Assembly: GCA_050181465.1 (NCBI GenBank)
Contig: JBFXDD010000022.1
Coordinates: 1-64,000, forward strand
Direction: 5' to 3'
Length of the DNA: 64,000 nt
DNA from: JACRLW01 sp050181465
GTDB taxonomy: Bacteria; Planctomycetota; UBA1135; UBA2386
Made by a program: the position numbers and the translations under genes. Positions 1-7,291 of the stretch are shown here, piece after piece; the stretch's first letter is position 1; each line of letters begins with the position of its first letter. A model generated the notes under the pieces. That model searched no databases. It was not told the origin of the DNA and worked only from the letters and a program-made list of their open reading frames with translations.

Positions 1-933
1 CGGCGGTAGCGGGATCGGCACCACGTTGAGTCGATAGTACAAGTCCTCGCGGAATCGCCCTTGACGCACCAAGTCGAGCAGCGAGACCTTGGTCGCACTG
101 ATCAGCCGGATGTCCACCTTGATGGTGTCCTCGCCGCCGACCCGCTCGAACTCGCGCTCTTGAATCACCCGCAGCAGCTTCACCTGCGTCTGCAACGGCA
201 TGTCGTCGATGTCGTCGAGGAAGATCGTGCCGCCGTCGGCGAGTTCGAAGCGGCCGCGACGCAGCTTCGACGCATCGGTGAAGGCACCACGCTCATGGCC
301 GAACAGTTCGGTTTCGAGCAGGGTCTCGGGCAAGGCCCCGCACGAGAGCGCGACGAAGGCCTTGTCCTTGCGATTCGAGAGTTGGTGCAGCGCACGCGCG
401 ACGCATTCCTTGCCGGTTCCGCTCTCGCCGACGATCAACACCGAGGCGTCGGTCGGCGCCACCGTCCGCACGATCTTGAAGACGTCGAGCATCCGACGGC
501 TCTGACCGACGATTCCGGGTAGGCCACGGTCACCGCGAAGGTCTTCACGCAGTCGCTGGTTGTCGTCGATGAGGGTCCGCAGGCGCCCGATCCGGGCCAG
601 TCGCTCCACGACCTGCTCGTTCATGAAGGGCTTCTGGATGTAGTCGTCGGCCCCTTCCCGCATCGCAGCGACCACGTGGTCGACCGTGGCGTAGGCAGTC
701 ATCAGCAGGACCTCGGTCTCGGGTCGCGCACGCTTCGCTGCACGCAGCACCTCGAGACCGTCGGCGCCGGGCAGCCGGACATCGCTCACCACGCAATCGA
801 AGGCTTCCTCGGCCAGGCGCGCGATCGCCTTGCTGCCGTCGGCCACGTGCTCGACCAGATGCCCCGCGGCTTCGAGATCGTCGGCCAGGGTGACCGCGAT
901 CGTGACCTCGTCTTCGACCAGAAGGATCTTCAT
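1..933 (-). CDS. Sigma-54-dependent response regulator, NtrC family (3' end off window)
   Basis: The visible 311 residues hold an N-terminal receiver domain and most of an AAA+ sigma-54 activator domain. The receiver has acidic residues near position 8, phospho-acceptor D51, T79 and K101 (KPF). The AAA+ part has Walker A GESGTGKE at 169-176, a GAFTGA-loop equivalent reading GAFTDA at 216-221, and a Walker B region IFLDDI around 237-242 where FLDEI is usual. The C-terminal HTH lies beyond the left edge. The family remodels RpoN-holoenzyme at promoters after phosphorylation by a partner histidine kinase. rpoN lies 2.8 kb away. The closest kinase in this window is at 28597-30078, but it is not adjacent, so pairing is unproven. 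The start ATG is the only sensible one for a receiver beginning MKILLVEDE. Confidence 0.93.
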   Translation of the reverse strand, partial: MKILLVEDEVTIAVTLADDLEAAGHLVEHVADGSKAIARLAEEAFDCVVSDVRLPGADGLEVLRAAKRARPETEVLLMTAYATVDHVVAAMREGADDYIQKPFMNEQVVERLARIGRLRTLIDDNQRLREDLRGDRGLPGIVGQSRRMLDVFKIVRTVAPTDASVLIVGESGTGKECVARALHQLSNRKDKAFVALSCGALPETLLETELFGHERGAFTDASKLRRGRFELADGGTIFLDDIDDMPLQTQVKLLRVIQEREFERVGGEDTIKVDIRLISATKVSLLDLVRQGRFREDLYYRLNVVPIPLPP

Positions 934-996
934 GGGCTCCGCTGCAAGCGGAGCGCCCAGTATGACCAAAGGGCGGCGAGCTTTTGATGCCTTCGC

Positions 997-1587
997 TCAG
1001 GAATCGAGCACGAAGCGGTCCTTGCTGAACACCTCGACGCGATCACCACCGCCGTCGCTCGCACGATCGCGCGCGTGCTCGGCCTGCGCGAGCAGGGTGT
1101 CGAAGAACAGGGTGTCGCCGACATCGGTGGTCGCCACGCCGAGGCTCAACTTGAGATCGGCCGGGCGCGGGCGGAGTGCGACGTCATGACCCGCGAAGGC
1201 ACGTCGGATGCGATCGGCCACGGCAGCGGCACCCCGCTCGTCGGTCTGCGGCAGAACCAAGAGGCAGCCGGTCTCGCCCAGCATTCCCAGATGGTCGTAG
1301 TCGCGAATGCACTCCCGAACCAAGGTGGCAAGCGCGGCTCGAACTCGCTCCGAAGCCTCGTTGCCGTGCTTCTCGGCGACCGCGAAGAAGCCTTCGATCC
1401 GCACCGCGATGCAGGCCATCGGCAGGCCCAACCGTCGCGCCCGACCGAACTCAGCCTTCATCAGTTGCAGGATCTGCTGCTGAGAGAAAGCCGAGGTGGG
1501 CTGGCCGGTGACCGGGGCGGATTCGGAACGTGCGAACGCGGACGGGGCGGCACCGGTCGTGGTGCGGCGAAAAGCGGGTCGGCTCAT
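997..1587 (-). CDS. Degenerate GGDEF-domain protein
   Basis: This 196-aa protein has a short N-terminal extension followed by a GGDEF (diguanylate cyclase) fold from about residue 35. The signature loop that should read GGDEF is instead LGETGC, and no RxxD inhibitory site precedes it, so it should not synthesise c-di-GMP. The fold remains clear from the helix around LMKAEFGRARR, the DYDHLGML strand and the terminal SLGVATT strand. The ATG at 1587 was chosen over an upstream one because AGAGG sits 7 nt before it. It is transcribed toward the sigma-54 activator gene with a 63-nt gap, so the two may be co-transcribed. A scaffold or nucleotide-sensing role is inference. Confidence 0.8.
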   Translation of the reverse strand: MSRPAFRRTTTGAAPSAFARSESAPVTGQPTSAFSQQQILQLMKAEFGRARRLGLPMACIAVRIEGFFAVAEKHGNEASERVRAALATLVRECIRDYDHLGMLGETGCLLVLPQTDERGAAAVADRIRRAFAGHDVALRPRPADLKLSLGVATTDVGDTLFFDTLLAQAEHARDRASDGGGDRVEVFSKDRFVLDS

Positions 1588-1778
1588 GGGACAGCCTCTG
1601 CGAAGAGACGGCCGTTTCGTGCTGGCGGCGATGGCGGTCACTCGGACGATCACTGGGCCTCACCCAGCGAGTCCGAACCCTTCCTAGATCGGCCGACTGC
1701 CGGGTCACGGTGGAGCGATTCCATCGCCCAGAAGGGCGATGGCGCCGGCCGGAGGGTCCCCTTCGGAGCTGCCGAGGC

Positions 1779-1818
1779 AAAAAAAAGTGGGCCTCGGCCG
1801 GTCAGAGCCGAGGCCCAC
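1779..1818 (-). terminator. Rho-independent terminator of the candidate small RNA
   Basis: A perfect 12-bp stem (GTGGGCCTCGGC with its complement, 8-nt loop) is followed on the minus strand by eight T residues. It is the clearest intrinsic terminator in the window. It lies upstream of the GGDEF gene, so it cannot end any annotated protein gene. Confidence 0.88.
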
Positions 1819-1999
1819 AAGATCGGGGAAGGCTGCGAGATGGAGAGGGCGGTTAGGGAGGGGGAATCAGATCTCCACCTCACAGCCTCGACCCACGTGG
1901 TGTTCTGTTCTCGGTTGTGCGACTGCCGGTCACCCGGCCTTTCGAACGTGTCCGCTGTTGGTGCCTGCCGGAAGGCACGCCGACCGGCACCGCGAACAG
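1779..1999 (-). ncRNA. Candidate structured small RNA (about 220 nt)
   Basis: No protein gene explains a strong minus-strand terminator at 1779-1818, and a sigma-70-like promoter lies 170-200 nt upstream of it. Between them the minus strand folds well. Stem 1 pairs 1990-1999 with 1905-1914 (9 of 10) and continues as a perfect 8-bp helix, 1982-1989 with 1924-1931, enclosing a 6-bp hairpin at 1961-1978. Stem 2 pairs 1872-1888 with 1830-1846 over 17 continuous pairs, two of them G-U wobbles that would be mismatches on the other strand, so the RNA is minus-strand. Its 25-nt loop contains CCCCCUCCC, complementary to Shine-Dalgarno sequences. It does not look like 6S, SRP, tmRNA or RNase P RNA. A trans-acting regulator is the best guess. 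Confidence 0.65.
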
Positions 2000-2004
2000 G
2001 GGGA

Positions 2005-2034
2005 AGTATGCCACCGGTTCGGGGCAACTTTCAA
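2005..2034 (-). promoter_or_regulatory. Promoter of the candidate small RNA
   Basis: On the minus strand TTGAAA (2034-2029) and CATACT (2010-2005) are separated by 18 nt, a good match to sigma-70 -35 and -10 boxes. The predicted start point near 1998-1999 coincides with the first base of stem 1 of the candidate RNA. Confidence 0.6.
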
Positions 2035-2122
2035 CACTGGTTCAGAGTTTTTCACATCCGGGCCCGGAATTGGGGAAAACTTGGCGTCCACGCCCCCCGA
2101 ATCGTCTCGGCTAGGTAGGCAC

Positions 2123-2154
2123 CCTTGCTTCCTGGTGCAAGCCCGCTAGCAAGG
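2123..2154 (+). promoter_or_regulatory. Possible Shine-Dalgarno-sequestering hairpin
   Basis: CCTTGC (2123-2128) can pair with GCAAGG (2149-2154), which contains the putative ribosome-binding site 6 nt before the ATG at 2161. The same CTTGC (2124-2128) can alternatively pair with GCAAG (2137-2141), which would free the site. Two mutually exclusive short stems suggest, but do not prove, translational control. Confidence 0.3.
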
Positions 2155-2160
2155 CTGCCG

Positions 2161-2634
2161 ATGAGCCAACGTCCGCAGAGTCTCGCCGAGCAGGACCCCA
2201 CTGTCGCCCGCGTCGCCGAAGCGTCGCTGCGGATGATGGCCGGGACGACAACCCCCGCCACCAGGAAGAGAATCCGTGATCTGGCGGACGGTGCGCCCGA
2301 CAACTATCCGTGGCGCGAGATCGTCGACGCCGTGCTCGCCGAACCCGCGGATCCCAGCGATCTGGTGCAGAAGGGGCTGCTCGCACAACGCGACTGGGTC
2401 TCCCGTTCGGCGTCGCCGATCGCCAGTCCTGCCCCCCGCTCCGGGCCATCCCTCGGCTACAAACTCAAGCGAACCTTCGCGGTGAACCTCGCGAAGCTGC
2501 TGTTCTACTCGATCTTCTTCGTCGCCGTTCTCGTGCTCCTGTACTTGGTGCGGCGGGCCTGGCCGCAGCTGGACCTCTACGCCATGGGTGATCGATTCGT
2601 CGCCTTCTTCCAAGACCTCTTCGGCAAGCGGTGA
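2161..2634 (+). CDS. Hypothetical single-pass membrane protein
   Basis: A 157-aa protein of unrecognised family. Residues 1-100 are soluble and helical with a proline/serine-rich stretch. One clear transmembrane segment lies around 110-130 (AKLLFYSIFFVAVLVLLYLV). An amphipathic tail follows (FVAFFQDLFGKR). The ATG at 2161 is preferred because GCAAGG lies 6 nt upstream; a TTG at 2125 would add 12 residues. The stop is 6 nt before the next start, so it is very probably co-translated with the GspF-like gene downstream. A role near that membrane platform protein is inference. Confidence 0.7.
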   Translation: MSQRPQSLAEQDPTVARVAEASLRMMAGTTTPATRKRIRDLADGAPDNYPWREIVDAVLAEPADPSDLVQKGLLAQRDWVSRSASPIASPAPRSGPSLGYKLKRTFAVNLAKLLFYSIFFVAVLVLLYLVRRAWPQLDLYAMGDRFVAFFQDLFGKR

Positions 2635-2640
2635 TCGCGC

Positions 2641-3525
2641 GTGTTCGCTTCGCGAAGTCGGGCCGACCGCCTCGAGGAGATCGCCGCCGCGCTCGATGCC
2701 GGTCTGCCGCCTGCCGCTGCCCTGGCCGCCGGCGGTGTAGAAGACCCAACTCCCGGTCCGATCGCGGCCGCGCTCGGGCGAGCGTGGCACCTGCCGCCCT
2801 TTGAACTCGCACTGCTGAGCGCCTGCGAGGAAGCGGGACGACTCCCGCCGGCTCTCCGACGCATGGCGGCCGGCCACGCCGCCAGAACGGATCAGCATCG
2901 CGAACTGTGGATTCGGCTCGCCTATCCCTGCGCGGTGCTCGCCCTCGCCATCTTCGTCAACGCCGTCGTCGTGCCGGGCGGAGGAACGACCGCCACCATG
3001 CTCGCCACCCTGCTCGGCGTCGGCGCCGCAGCCACGACGCTGACCGCGCTGCGCTTGCGGAAAGCCACCACCAACGGTGACGTCGATCCCCTCGCGTGGC
3101 CGATGGTCGGTGCACACCTTCGCCATCGCTGCGATGCACCGTACCTCGACGCCATGGCGGCCCTCCATGGTGCGGGCGTCCCCATCGGACGTGCTCATTC
3201 CATCGCAACTGCGGCGGTGCCGTTCGCCGCCGCACGCGTGCGCCACGTCGTCGCCGGCCAAGCCATCGAACGCGGCGAGCCGCTGGCTCATTCGCTCGCC
3301 GCCGCACGCGCGCTCGGGTCCGCGCCCTTGTCGATGGTCGCCAAGGCCGAGAACATCGGCAACCTGGAGAGCGCCTTCGAACGAGGCAGCGAATACGAGC
3401 GCGGCGTTGCACATCGTAGTGCGATGCGATTCGTCCGCTTCCTGGGCGGGTCGATCTACCTGGTCGCGGTCCTGGCCGTGGCATGGACAGCGCTGAGCTT
3501 CTACGGCAGGTTGCTGGGCCGGTGA
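2641..3525 (+). CDS. GspF/PilC-like type II secretion platform protein, short form
   Basis: A 294-aa protein starting at GTG. Two T2SF-type four-helix repeats are visible. The first is about residues 5-95 (SRADRLEEIAAALDAGLPPAAALAA, then LLSACEEAGRLPPALRRMAAGH). A transmembrane segment follows at about 95-130, the second repeat is about 155-250 (YLDAMAALHGAGVPIGRAHSIA, then MVAKAENIGNLESAFERGS), and a final membrane segment covers about 265-290. GspF/PilC proteins form the inner-membrane platform of type II secretion and type IV pilus machines. This one is shorter than the usual 400 residues. No ATPase or pilin gene accompanies it here. A second, full-length homologue is at 30094-31239. Confidence 0.8.
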   Translation: MFASRSRADRLEEIAAALDAGLPPAAALAAGGVEDPTPGPIAAALGRAWHLPPFELALLSACEEAGRLPPALRRMAAGHAARTDQHRELWIRLAYPCAVLALAIFVNAVVVPGGGTTATMLATLLGVGAAATTLTALRLRKATTNGDVDPLAWPMVGAHLRHRCDAPYLDAMAALHGAGVPIGRAHSIATAAVPFAAARVRHVVAGQAIERGEPLAHSLAAARALGSAPLSMVAKAENIGNLESAFERGSEYERGVAHRSAMRFVRFLGGSIYLVAVLAVAWTALSFYGRLLGR

Positions 3526-3572
3526 TGCGCGCGCGCAGAACGCCCCTGTCACGGCGTCAACCTCATGGAGCA

Positions 3573-3587
3573 ATGCGGTAGCCGCAT
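3573..3587. promoter_or_regulatory. Inverted repeat ATGCGG-N3-CCGCAT, possible operator for rpoN
   Basis: A perfect 6-bp inverted repeat with a 3-bp spacer lies just upstream of the -10-like element at 3601, where the -35 region should be. ATGCGG recurs at 3592 and 3621. A repressor or activator site is possible; the binder is unknown. Confidence 0.3.
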
Positions 3588-3600
3588 CAGCATGCGGGGC

Positions 3601-3606
3601 TATACT
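3601..3606 (+). promoter_or_regulatory. -10-like element TATACT upstream of rpoN
   Basis: TATACT (5 of 6 matches to the sigma-70 -10 box) in the context GGCTATACT, with no convincing -35. A start near 3613 would give an 80-nt leader to the ATG at 3693, or a near-leaderless message for the ATG at 3621. Confidence 0.4.
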
Positions 3607-3692
3607 CGTCTGTCCGCACGATGCGGCGTGCGGCGATTGCAACTCGCGAACGGACCGCTCTCACCCTCGACTTTCGAAAACCTTCGGATCCG

Positions 3693-5126
3693 ATGCGCCT
3701 AGGTCTCACGCAACAACTGCGCGCCGAGCAGCGACTCATCCAGTCGCCGCAAATGATTCAGGCGATGCAGGTCTTGCAGTGCCCGATGGCGGAATTGATC
3801 GATCACATCGATCAGGAGCTGCAGGAGAACGTCTTCCTGGAGGTGAAGGAAGAAGCCGACGGCGGCGATGAGTCGACGGCCAGCTCACCGAACCCGAGCG
3901 ACGCCGGAGCCGAGACGACCGACATGACGGCCCAGCTCTGGAACGAGCTGGAGAACCTGGAGCGGCGCTCCGAAGGCAGCTCGGCCCGCGGGCCCGCGAT
4001 CAGCGACGACGAGGCCGAGCGCCGTCTCGACGCCCTCTACAACACACCCGATGCGGCGACCTCGCTCCCCGATCACCTGCTCTCGCAGGTCCGCATGCTG
4101 GAGGTCGACCCCGCGCTCTATCGCGTGGTCGAACACGTGGTGTTCTCGCTCGATGAGGACGGACGCCTGGCCGAGACCCCCGAACAGATCGCCGACCTCC
4201 TCGTGATCCCGATCCCGCTCGCCGAGCGGGCGGTCGACCTGGTGCGCTCCCTGGATCCGCCGGGTGTGGGCGCCCGCGACCTGCGCGACTGCCTCCTGAT
4301 GCAGCTCGATCGCATGGAGTACGTGCGGCCGTTGACGCGGCAGATCGTCGACAAGCACCTCGACGACCTGGCGATGAATCGCCTGCCGAAGATCGCACGA
4401 GAGACCGCGGCGGACATCGAGGACGTCAAGGAGAGTTGGGCCTTCCTCCGCGACCATCTCAAGCCTCATCCCGGCTCGGCCTTCGGTGAGAGCCGCAACA
4501 CCATCGTCATCCCGGATGTGATCGTCGAGGAGTTCGAAGGTCGCTTCGAGGTGCGCACGGAACGCGGTTCGATTCCCGAACTCGGGATCTCACCGGCATA
4601 CAAGAAGTTGCTGAAGGAAGCGCGCGACGATCCCAAGGTGCACGAGTATCTCCGGCGCAAGATCGACGCGGCCAAGTGGTTCATCGAGGCAGTCCACCAG
4701 CGCCAGAGCACGATCCAGCGAATCGCCAGCGAGATCGTCGCGCGCCAGCCGGACTACCTTCGCGAAGGTGTGAGGTCGCTCCGCCCGATGAAGATGCAGG
4801 AAGTCGCCGATGCGGTCGGCGTGCATATCTCCACGGTGAGCCGCGCGATCTCCGGCAAGTACATCCAGACCCCGCAAGGCATCCTCGAACTCAAGCGCTT
4901 CTTCTCCGGGGGGACTGTCACCGACAGCGGCGAGATGGTGAGCCAGCGCGCGGTGAAGGACAAGCTGAAGGAGCTGGTGGACAAGGAGGACAAGCAGAAC
5001 CCGCTCTCCGACGACCAGTTGGTCGAGGAGTTGGGGCGTCAGGGTGTCCATATCGCGCGCCGGACCGTCACCAAGTACCGCAAGGCCTTGGGGATCGAAT
5101 CGTCCAGTCGCCGCAAGGCCTTCTGA
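3693..5126 (+). CDS. rpoN: RNA polymerase sigma-54 factor RpoN
   Basis: A 477-aa sigma-54 factor with all regions. Region I is glutamine-rich at the N-terminus (MRLGLTQQLRAEQRLIQSPQMIQAMQ, split here for length). An acidic linker covers about 55-115. The core-binding domain has DPPGVGARDLRDCLL. The HTH has MQEVADAVGVHISTVSRA. The RpoN box reads ARRTVTKYRKALGI. It directs RNA polymerase to -24/-12 promoters and needs an AAA+ activator such as the one at 1-933. The ATG at 3693 gives the usual region I start; an upstream in-frame ATG at 3621 would add 24 unconserved residues. It lies about 100 nt before efp, so the two could be co-transcribed. Confidence 0.97.
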   Translation: MRLGLTQQLRAEQRLIQSPQMIQAMQVLQCPMAELIDHIDQELQENVFLEVKEEADGGDESTASSPNPSDAGAETTDMTAQLWNELENLERRSEGSSARGPAISDDEAERRLDALYNTPDAATSLPDHLLSQVRMLEVDPALYRVVEHVVFSLDEDGRLAETPEQIADLLVIPIPLAERAVDLVRSLDPPGVGARDLRDCLLMQLDRMEYVRPLTRQIVDKHLDDLAMNRLPKIARETAADIEDVKESWAFLRDHLKPHPGSAFGESRNTIVIPDVIVEEFEGRFEVRTERGSIPELGISPAYKKLLKEARDDPKVHEYLRRKIDAAKWFIEAVHQRQSTIQRIASEIVARQPDYLREGVRSLRPMKMQEVADAVGVHISTVSRAISGKYIQTPQGILELKRFFSGGTVTDSGEMVSQRAVKDKLKELVDKEDKQNPLSDDQLVEELGRQGVHIARRTVTKYRKALGIESSSRRKAF

Positions 5127-5230
5127 TCGGTGCGGCCACGCCGCAGGCTGCCCGCGCTCGTTGGCCGTTGCCAGCGTCGAGCCTGCGGGGCACCATGACG
5201 GCCCGCAACGAAGTCCCTCCTCCACCACCG

Positions 5231-5791
5231 ATGGCGATTCGAGTCACTGAAGCCAAGAAGGGTATGGTCATCCGCTACGAGGGTGAGCTGTACCAGATCG
5301 CGAAATACGACCACGTCACGCCGGGCAACTGGCGCGCGATCCACCACCTCAACCTTCGACACCTGAAGACCGGCAGACAAAAGGACGTGCGCATGAACAC
5401 GTCCGACCCGATCGAGCCGGTGTTCCTGGACTCGCGGAGTTGTCAGTATCTCTACAAGGACGCGAGCGGCTTCGTGTTCATGGACAACGAGAACTTCGAG
5501 CAGTTTCACCTGTCGGAGGAAGTGCTCGGCGACGCGATGCTCTACATGCACGAGAACGACTCGATCGAGGTGCTCTTCGTCGAGGGCTCAGCGCTCACGA
5601 TCCAATTGCCGCCCACGGTGGTTCTCGAAGTCGTCGAGGCGGAGGAAGTCGCGCGGGGCGACACCGTCTCGGCAGTGCAGAAGACGATCACGCTCTCGAC
5701 CGGTCTGACCGCCAAGGGCCCCGCCCACATCAAGGTAGGCGAGCGCGTCAAGATCAACACCGAGACCGGTGAGTTTCTCGGTCGCGCCTGA
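5231..5791 (+). CDS. efp: Translation elongation factor EF-P
   Basis: A 186-aa EF-P with the three expected beta-barrel domains, ending in the diagnostic C-terminal block (KGPAHIKVGERVKINTETGEFLGRA, shortened: VGERVKINTETGEF). EF-P binds between the P and E sites of stalled ribosomes and speeds peptide-bond formation at polyproline. The domain I loop reads TPGNWRAIHH, so the tip residue that is lysine in EpmA-type or arginine in EarP-type factors is asparagine here. It should therefore not be lysylated or rhamnosylated at the usual place. An ATG at 5195, preceded by GCGGGG, would add 12 residues (MTARNEVPPPPP); I prefer 5231 on family length, but it lacks a clear ribosome-binding site. Confidence 0.95.
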   Translation: MAIRVTEAKKGMVIRYEGELYQIAKYDHVTPGNWRAIHHLNLRHLKTGRQKDVRMNTSDPIEPVFLDSRSCQYLYKDASGFVFMDNENFEQFHLSEEVLGDAMLYMHENDSIEVLFVEGSALTIQLPPTVVLEVVEAEEVARGDTVSAVQKTITLSTGLTAKGPAHIKVGERVKINTETGEFLGRA

Positions 5792-5806
5792 TCGCCGCGC
5801 TTGATC

Positions 5807-5819
5807 GGTCGCGCCGACC
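5807..5819. terminator. Small hairpin between convergent efp and larC
   Basis: GGTCG-CGC-CGACC is a perfect 5-bp hairpin in the 29-bp gap between two convergent stop codons. There is no U-tract on either side, so it is at most a weak bidirectional or Rho-assisted end. Confidence 0.25.
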
Positions 5820-5820
5820 A

Positions 5821-6993
5821 TCACGCATCCTCGGGAGGGGTCCTTTGCAGCCGGCTCAACACCTCGCGGCGCGGGAGCCCGAACTCGCGCGCCAACCGGT
5901 TGATCTCGTCATCCTCCGGTCGCGCGACGAGCGCGCCGGACGGCAGCTTGGCGCACTTGAATCGCACCACTCCGAGGCTGGTGTCGCGCTGCTCCTGCCA
6001 ACGCTCGTTGCAGCTACGCCAGTGGTAGGCGACACGAACCCCGAGTGAGGAGGACTCCTCCAGCAAGTAGCGGACGATCGTCGACTCCAACGCACGCGAA
6101 GTCAGCGCAGAGAGCAGGAAGCCCGGCCGGCCCTTCTTCATGGTGAGCGGCACGACGTAGGCGTCGAGCGCACCGCGTGAGAGGCAGCCGTCGAGAAGCG
6201 CCGCGAGACACTCGCCATCGGCCGTGTCGAGATTGCACGAGATCTCGGCGACCTCGACGGCCGGTGCTGCGGCAGCACGAGCCACCGTCAGACGCAGGAG
6301 ATTGGGAACCTCCGGCACGTCACGAGTGCCGGCGCCGTAGCCGTCCGCCTCGCTGATGAACTCCGGAAGCGACTGGCGCGGATCGACGAACTCCGCCACC
6401 AACGCGGCACCGGTGGGCGTGGTGTGTTCACCATCCCGAGTACGCCGCTGTCGGAAGCCGCGCAGCAGTCGCGAAGTGGCTGGTGCGGGGACCGGGAGCA
6501 CGCCGTGCACACAGCGCACTCTGCCGCGACCCGTCTCGACCGAAGGGCAGTACACCGAGGCGATGTCCAACTCATGGATGGCAAGGCAGCCACACGCGAT
6601 GTCGACGATCGCGTCGACCGCGCCGACCTCGTGGAAGTGCACGGCATCGGGCGCGATTCCGTGCACAGCGGCCTCGGCGTCGGCGAGTCTCGCAAAGACG
6701 CTCGCTGCGCGCGCGCGCACCGGCGCGGGAAGATCGAGGCACTGGAGCACGGCGAGTACCTCCGGCAATCGCCGCTCCCGCTCCTTGCGGTCTCGATCGA
6801 CGACTACCGTGAACTTGGTGCCGACCAGCCCCGCGCGTCGCACCCGTTCCGCGGTCAGGCGGCAGCCGAGTCGTCCCGGAGCCATGGCCGCCGCGAGCCG
6901 CTCGAGCGGCACTCCCGCATCGAGACACGCTCCCACCCACATGTCGCCGGCGAGTCCACTCTGGGCATCGAAGATGGCGAGACGGTCGCTCAT
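5821..6993 (-). CDS. larC: Nickel-pincer cofactor biosynthesis protein LarC (DUF111)
   Basis: A 390-aa protein beginning MSDRLAIFDAQSGLAGDM, the LarC N-terminal signature, with HFHEVGAVDAIVDI around 120 and the pattern around EISCNLDTADGE in the middle of the C-terminal half. LarC inserts nickel into pyridinium-3,5-bisthiocarboxylic acid mononucleotide to make the lactate-racemase cofactor. In some Firmicutes the gene is split and joined by frameshifting; here it is one open frame. larB, larE and larA are not in the window. The ATG at 6993 is chosen because translation upstream gives low-complexity arginine-rich sequence. It is convergent with efp and divergent from the HEAT gene. Confidence 0.88.
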   Translation of the reverse strand: MSDRLAIFDAQSGLAGDMWVGACLDAGVPLERLAAAMAPGRLGCRLTAERVRRAGLVGTKFTVVVDRDRKERERRLPEVLAVLQCLDLPAPVRARAASVFARLADAEAAVHGIAPDAVHFHEVGAVDAIVDIACGCLAIHELDIASVYCPSVETGRGRVRCVHGVLPVPAPATSRLLRGFRQRRTRDGEHTTPTGAALVAEFVDPRQSLPEFISEADGYGAGTRDVPEVPNLLRLTVARAAAAPAVEVAEISCNLDTADGECLAALLDGCLSRGALDAYVVPLTMKKGRPGFLLSALTSRALESTIVRYLLEESSSLGVRVAYHWRSCNERWQEQRDTSLGVVRFKCAKLPSGALVARPEDDEINRLAREFGLPRREVLSRLQRTPPEDA

Positions 6994-7181
6994 CTGCGCA
7001 GAGGACACGGCGGCGGATCGCGGTGGAAGAACCGATTCCCGCGGGCTTCCAACCGGACGAGGCCCGCGAAACGGGCCGCCGCCCCTTGGCCGGGGACCGG
7101 CCGACAACCGATCTAACCAGGACGATTCCCAAACCCTGCGGCGATCCCGCGACGAGGTTCCCGAGCCGTCCAGGCCAGGAC

Positions 7182-7198
7182 TTGGCATGAGTTTTGTG
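7182..7198 (+). promoter_or_regulatory. Sigma-54-like -24/-12 promoter upstream of the HEAT gene
   Basis: TTGGCATG-N4-TTGTG matches the -24 half (YTGGCAYG) exactly, with correct spacing to a -12 half that reads TTGTG instead of TTGCW. The GC-to-GT change at -12 usually weakens such promoters. It lies about 95 nt before the ATG at 7292 in the 298-bp divergent region 6994-7291, which otherwise shows only a possible -10 (TACCCT) close to the start codon. Confidence 0.35.
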
Positions 7199-7291
7199 GG
7201 ATGCGCTTCGCCTCCGCCCCACCGTCCGCCGTGTCGGGCCGCCCGACTCGCACGACGGCCCAGGAGGCCGGGCGGCTACCCTAGTGACGCG

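Noticed and set aside
1779..1999. 6S RNA, SRP RNA, tmRNA or RNase P RNA as identity of the small RNA
   Set aside because: There is no single long hairpin with a central bubble (6S), no conserved SRP tip sequence, no tRNA-like ends and no RNase P core motifs.
1075..3642. Long open frames on both strands over the GGDEF gene, the small-RNA region and the GspF-like gene
   Set aside because: They run through real genes on the other strand, have arginine/proline-rich low-complexity translations and cross a strong terminator. High GC content makes such antisense frames common.
6356..7291. In-frame upstream extension of the HEAT-repeat gene
   Set aside because: It is antisense to larC, lacks a signal peptide and is not protein-like; the ATG at 7292 is followed by a proper signal sequence.
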